Origin: an uncultured Propionibacteriaceae bacterium
Lineage (GTDB): Bacteria; Actinomycetota; Actinomycetes; Propionibacteriales; Propionibacteriaceae
Assembly (NCBI GenBank): GCA_936941515.1
Contig: CAKZJI010000421.1
Location: forward strand, 1-8,249
DNA: 8,249 bases
Direction of reading: 5' to 3'
Shown here: piece by piece, positions 5,962-8,249 of the stretch
Numbering within the stretch: position 1 is the first letter of the stretch
Layout: each line of letters begins with the position of its first letter
Notes under the pieces: generated by a model
Told to the model about the DNA's origin: nothing
Database searches by the model: none
Seen by the model: the letters and a program-made list of their open reading frames with translations, nothing else
Position numbers and translations under genes: made by a program

Positions 5962-5967
5962 TGCAGT

Positions 5968-6624
5968 GTGAATCACGCAGCTGAATCCCGGATCCCGGCA
6001 CCAACGGCGGAGAGCTGGCGCTTCGCCGAGGACCACCATCCCATCCCCGAGGCTCACAAAGTCGCCCGTGAGGAAGCTGAGCTTGCGGGTCTTACCCCCA
6101 TCTCCCCCGGCGTGGCGGCCACTCTCACGGTGCTCGCCAAGGCCACCCATGCTCACGCGGTCGTCGAGATCGGAACCGGCCTGGGGGTCTCTGCGCTGCC
6201 GCTTCTGGCTGGCATGGCGGCTGACGGGGTGGTCACCAGTATCGACCCAGAGGCTGAGAACCAGATACCCGCACGAGGTTTCCTGACCAGCGCGGGCTAT
6301 TCAGCGTCCCGGTGCCGCTTGATCGCAGGCACTCCCCTGGAAGTCCTGCCGAAGCTGCGAGACGGCGCTTACGACATGGTCTTCGTCAATGGGGACAAGC
6401 TGGAATACGTTGAGTGCGTGGCTGAGGCGCTGCGGCTTTTGCGTTCAGGCGGCCTGCTGGTTCTCAATGACGCGCTGTGGCACAACACCGTCGCCGACCC
6501 GGACCGGGAGGGCGACGAGACCATCATCATCCGGGAGGCATTGGACGCGGTGCGCAGCTCGGGCAGCTACACATCAACTCTGCTGACCGTCGGGAACGGC
6601 CTCCTGGTCGCCGCCAAGAACTGA
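5968..6624 (+). CDS. O-methyltransferase, SAM-dependent (COMT/CCoAOMT-like family 3)
   Basis: 218 aa, normal for the small bacterial O-methyltransferase family. SAM-binding motif I is VVEIGTGLGVSALPLL (65-80), and the acidic residue that binds the SAM ribose is D93 in SIDPE. The later motifs are DMVFVNGDKLEYVE (136-149), LRSGGLLVLNDALWHNTVAD (158-177) and VGNGLLVAAKN at the C-terminus. The substrate is unknown. In related cation-dependent enzymes the metal is held by the first Asp of a DADK-like motif and by a Asp-Asn pair before ALWHG/ALWHN; here these read NGDK (N141) and ND (N167-D168), so the site is altered. Rv1220c of M. tuberculosis, next to sigE, is a remembered neighbour of the same family. 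The GTG start has no Shine-Dalgarno sequence. The gene is divergent from dapA, sharing a 165-base promoter region. Confidence 0.88.
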   Translation: MNHAAESRIPAPTAESWRFAEDHHPIPEAHKVAREEAELAGLTPISPGVAATLTVLAKATHAHAVVEIGTGLGVSALPLLAGMAADGVVTSIDPEAENQIPARGFLTSAGYSASRCRLIAGTPLEVLPKLRDGAYDMVFVNGDKLEYVECVAEALRLLRSGGLLVLNDALWHNTVADPDREGDETIIIREALDAVRSSGSYTSTLLTVGNGLLVAAKN

Positions 6625-6826
6625 CCCACGCCACAACACGGCCATTCGATTCCGTGGGGGAGCCGGCAGGCGTCGAGTTCTCAGGCCTCACCCACGCGGC
6701 GATGCCCGCACTCGCCGTCCTCATGCCGCCATCGGGATGCTGCAGGCAATCACGCTTCGAAGCCCTCGTTGATTGAACCCAAGCCGCCCCAACGACCTGA
6801 CCCTTGTGTATGAAGGAGACCACACA
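6625..6826. other. Intergenic region between methyltransferase and cupin genes
   Basis: Two short, mutually exclusive inverted repeats lie just after the methyltransferase stop: CCCACG/CGTGGG (6625-6630, 6653-6658) and CACGG/CCGTG (6637-6641, 6652-6656). Neither has a T-run, so at best they form a weak Rho-independent-like stop. Frames on both strands look non-coding. The promoter of the cupin gene is presumably in the right half, but I cannot place it. Confidence 0.35.
6812..6818 (+). promoter_or_regulatory. Ribosome binding site that selects the cupin start
   Basis: GAAGGAG lies eight bases before GTG at 6827. The open frame extends back to a TTG at 6773, but that start has no such site, so the shorter 132-residue protein is preferred. 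Confidence 0.75.
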
Positions 6827-7225
6827 GTGAGCAGATCCGGTGAGCCGCACACACCGCATGACGCGGACCATGATCCCGCAGTCGAGACGTTCCTGGTGAT
6901 GCAGACCACCCAGTCATGGAACGACGTGCCGTACACGCACTACCCCGCTGGAACCCCACAGCTGGCTGTCATGCGGTTCCACATCCCCCCACACAGCTAT
7001 TTGCCATGGCACACCCACGACGTCCCCAACGTAGCCTACGTCCTTGAGGGCGTCCTGACCGTCGAGGACCGTGAGACCGGCCTCACTCGCGTCGTGCAAG
7101 CGGGTGAGGCTTTCGGCGAGTCCGTGGGCTCTGTCCATCGCGGCTACACCGAGGATCTGGCAGCCGATGTCATCGCAATCTACGCCGGAGCCGAGGGGGT
7201 GCCGTTGTCCAGGACAGCCGACTGA
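6827..7225 (+). CDS. Small single-domain cupin protein
   Basis: 132 aa from GTG 6827. Residues about 40-120 form one cupin beta-barrel. Motif 1 is PPHSYLPWHTHDVPNVAYVL (54-73), with H62 and H64 as metal ligands, and N68 where many cupins have Glu. It continues EGVLTVEDRETG. Motif 2 is AGEAFGESVGSVHRG (92-106), supplying H104. The metal set would therefore be His-His-His, possibly with Asn. The N-terminal 20 residues are His- and Asp-rich and probably disordered. No signal peptide or membrane segment is visible, so it should be cytoplasmic. Single-domain cupins range from sugar and amino acid enzymes to dioxygenases and sensors, and nothing here picks one. It stands alone: a 202-base gap upstream, and convergent with glgC with only 12 bases between the stops. 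Confidence 0.82.
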   Translation: MSRSGEPHTPHDADHDPAVETFLVMQTTQSWNDVPYTHYPAGTPQLAVMRFHIPPHSYLPWHTHDVPNVAYVLEGVLTVEDRETGLTRVVQAGEAFGESVGSVHRGYTEDLAADVIAIYAGAEGVPLSRTAD

Positions 7226-7237
7226 CGAGCTGACCCC

Positions 7238-8249
7238 TCAGTGCTGGGGAACCTCCGCGTCCTTCCCGATCACGACGATGCCGTTCGCGGAGATGTGGAA
7301 GCCTCGTGCCAAGTCTTGTTCGCGATCGACGCCGATCTGCACTCCGTCTGGGACGATCACGTGTTTGTCCAGGATCGCCCGGCGCACGACGGCGTCCCGC
7401 CCGACGCGGACCCCCTCCATCAGCACCGAGTCGGTGACCTGCGACCACTTGTCCACGCGGACGTTCTGCCCGAGCACCGTGCGCTCCACTTCACCGCCGG
7501 AGATGATGCAGCCGGGGTTGACGATCGAGTCCTCGGCCTTTCCACGGATCACGAACTTGGCGCCAGGTGCCTGCGACTGGTTGGTCAGCAGCGGCCAGTC
7601 CCGGTTGTACAGGTTGAACTCGGGTTCGACGGAGACCAAGTCCATGTGGGCCTCGTGGTAGGCATCGATGGTTCCCACGTCACGCCAGTAGTTGAGGTCC
7701 TTCTCAGTGGCCCCGGGAACAACGTTGTCCTTGAAATCGTAGACCTGGGACTGTCCCTGCGCGGTGAACCAGGGGACGATGTCACCGCCCATATCATGCT
7801 TGGCCGTGGGGTTCTCAGCATCGGCCCGCAGCGCCTCGACGAGCGCGTGTCTGCTGAAGATGTAGTTGCCCATGGAGGCAAACGACTCGTCTGGGGAGTC
7901 TGGAAGCCCGGGGGGATCCGCTGGCTTCTCCAGGAAGCTCTTGATGCGATGGTCCTCAGCCGCATCAATGATGCCGAAGGCACTGGCCTCGCTGCGGGGG
8001 ACACGGATGCCCGCGACAGTGCAGCCGAGGCCGGAGTCGATGTGGGCATCCACCATCTGCTCAATGTCCATCCGATAGATGTTGTCGGCCCCGAACACCA
8101 CGACGTAGTCCGGGTCCGCGTCCCTGATGAGGTTAAGCGACTGGTAGATGGCATCCGCCGAACCCTGGTACCAGCGTGGCCCCAACCGCTGCTGAGCCGG
8201 GACCGGGGTCACGTAGGCTCCCATCAGCGTGGAGAACCGCCATGTCATG
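7238..8249 (-). CDS. glgC: Glucose-1-phosphate adenylyltransferase (ADP-glucose pyrophosphorylase), N-terminus cut by window edge
   Basis: The visible 336 residues are the C-terminal four-fifths of GlgC (full family length ~405-430). The missing part beyond 8249 should hold the GGxGxRL nucleotide loop. The enzyme makes ADP-glucose from ATP and glucose-1-phosphate, the committed step of bacterial glycogen (and, in actinobacteria, related alpha-glucan) synthesis. Numbering the visible part: [20 protein letters not shown] (12-31), the catalytic block [10 protein letters not shown] (52-61) with Asp55, the glucose-1-phosphate lysine in FLEKP (K108), MGNYIF (126-131), [18 protein letters not shown] (187-204) with Asp190, then a left-handed beta-helix of hexapeptide repeats (about 230-310). 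The ATG at 8248 is internal, not the start: the family has about 70 residues before this TWR segment. In the catalytic block Asn56 replaces the usual His of ADHVYRMD. The C-terminus is normal. Confidence 0.95.
   Translation of the reverse strand, partial: MTWRFSTLMGAYVTPVPAQQRLGPRWYQGSADAIYQSLNLIRDADPDYVVVFGADNIYRMDIEQMVDAHIDSGLGCTVAGIRVPRSEASAFGIIDAAEDHRIKSFLEKPADPPGLPDSPDESFASMGNYIFSRHALVEALRADAENPTAKHDMGGDIVPWFTAQGQSQVYDFKDNVVPGATEKDLNYWRDVGTIDAYHEAHMDLVSVEPEFNLYNRDWPLLTNQSQAPGAKFVIRGKAEDSIVNPGCIISGGEVERTVLGQNVRVDKWSQVTDSVLMEGVRVGRDAVVRRAILDKHVIVPDGVQIGVDREQDLARGFHISANGIVVIGKDAEVPQH

Noticed and set aside
6625..6658. Terminator after the methyltransferase gene (CCCACG...CGTGGG)
   Set aside because: Six-bp stem with a 22-base loop and no T-run; a competing 5-bp stem overlaps it. 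Not strong enough to annotate as a terminator.
6527..6959. Several minus-strand frames across the cupin promoter region, considered as a decayed gene
   Set aside because: No motifs, composition like antisense of the cupin and methyltransferase genes, and no ribosome site.
7226..7250. Hairpin at the cupin/glgC convergent junction (CCCC 7234-7237 with GGGG 7246-7249)
   Set aside because: Four base pairs with an 8-base loop, overlapping the glgC coding end and without T-runs.
8246..8248. ATG at 8248 as the start of glgC
   Set aside because: The family has about 70 residues upstream of the TWR segment, including the nucleotide-binding loop, so the frame must continue beyond the window.

Overview
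The window comes from a high-G+C Gram-positive actinobacterium. Codon third positions are mostly G or C, GTG and TTG starts are common, and there is a Mycobacterium-type sigE gene block. From the protein flavour I would guess the Propionibacteriaceae or a relative, but this is inference. I see no mobile elements, CRISPR arrays, rRNA or tRNA genes; this is core-chromosome sequence.

Left arm, plus strand (1-2156): the 3' end of a CBS-domain (MgtE-N type) gene, a DUF1003 membrane protein and a small four-helix membrane protein. Their reading frames overlap by 8 and 4 bases, so they look translationally coupled. The Mrp/ApbC-family P-loop ATPase gene follows. Centre, minus strand (read right to left, 4617 to 2174): sigE (ECF sigma factor), its anti-sigma gene and tatB. 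The sigma and anti-sigma genes abut with no bases between them. The anti-sigma protein joins a cytoplasmic zinc-finger domain, one membrane helix and a large extracytoplasmic RseB-like domain in a single chain. Next comes dapA (4-hydroxy-tetrahydrodipicolinate synthase, minus strand), with a divergent O-methyltransferase gene on the plus strand. Right arm: a small cupin gene (plus) converges on glgC (ADP-glucose pyrophosphorylase, minus), which runs off the window without its first ~70 residues.

From memory, in Mycobacterium tuberculosis the same families lie in the order glgC, methyltransferase, sigE, rseA, htrA, tatB, then mrp, DUF1003 and CBS proteins. This window keeps that neighbourhood, but has no htrA between the anti-sigma gene and tatB, and has dapA between sigE and the methyltransferase. 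The likely logic is an envelope-stress module: a sigma factor, a sensor fused to its anti-sigma factor, and a Tat export component. Around it sit genes for cell-wall precursor, glycogen and cofactor metabolism.

The most interesting element is the RseA-RseB-like fusion. Its N-terminal Cys/His spacing matches the redox-sensing RsrA class of zinc-binding anti-sigma factors. Other points of note are an Mrp protein without the usual C-terminal CxxC, an O-methyltransferase with rearranged metal-ligand residues, and possible leaderless starts in the dapA/methyltransferase divergent region.
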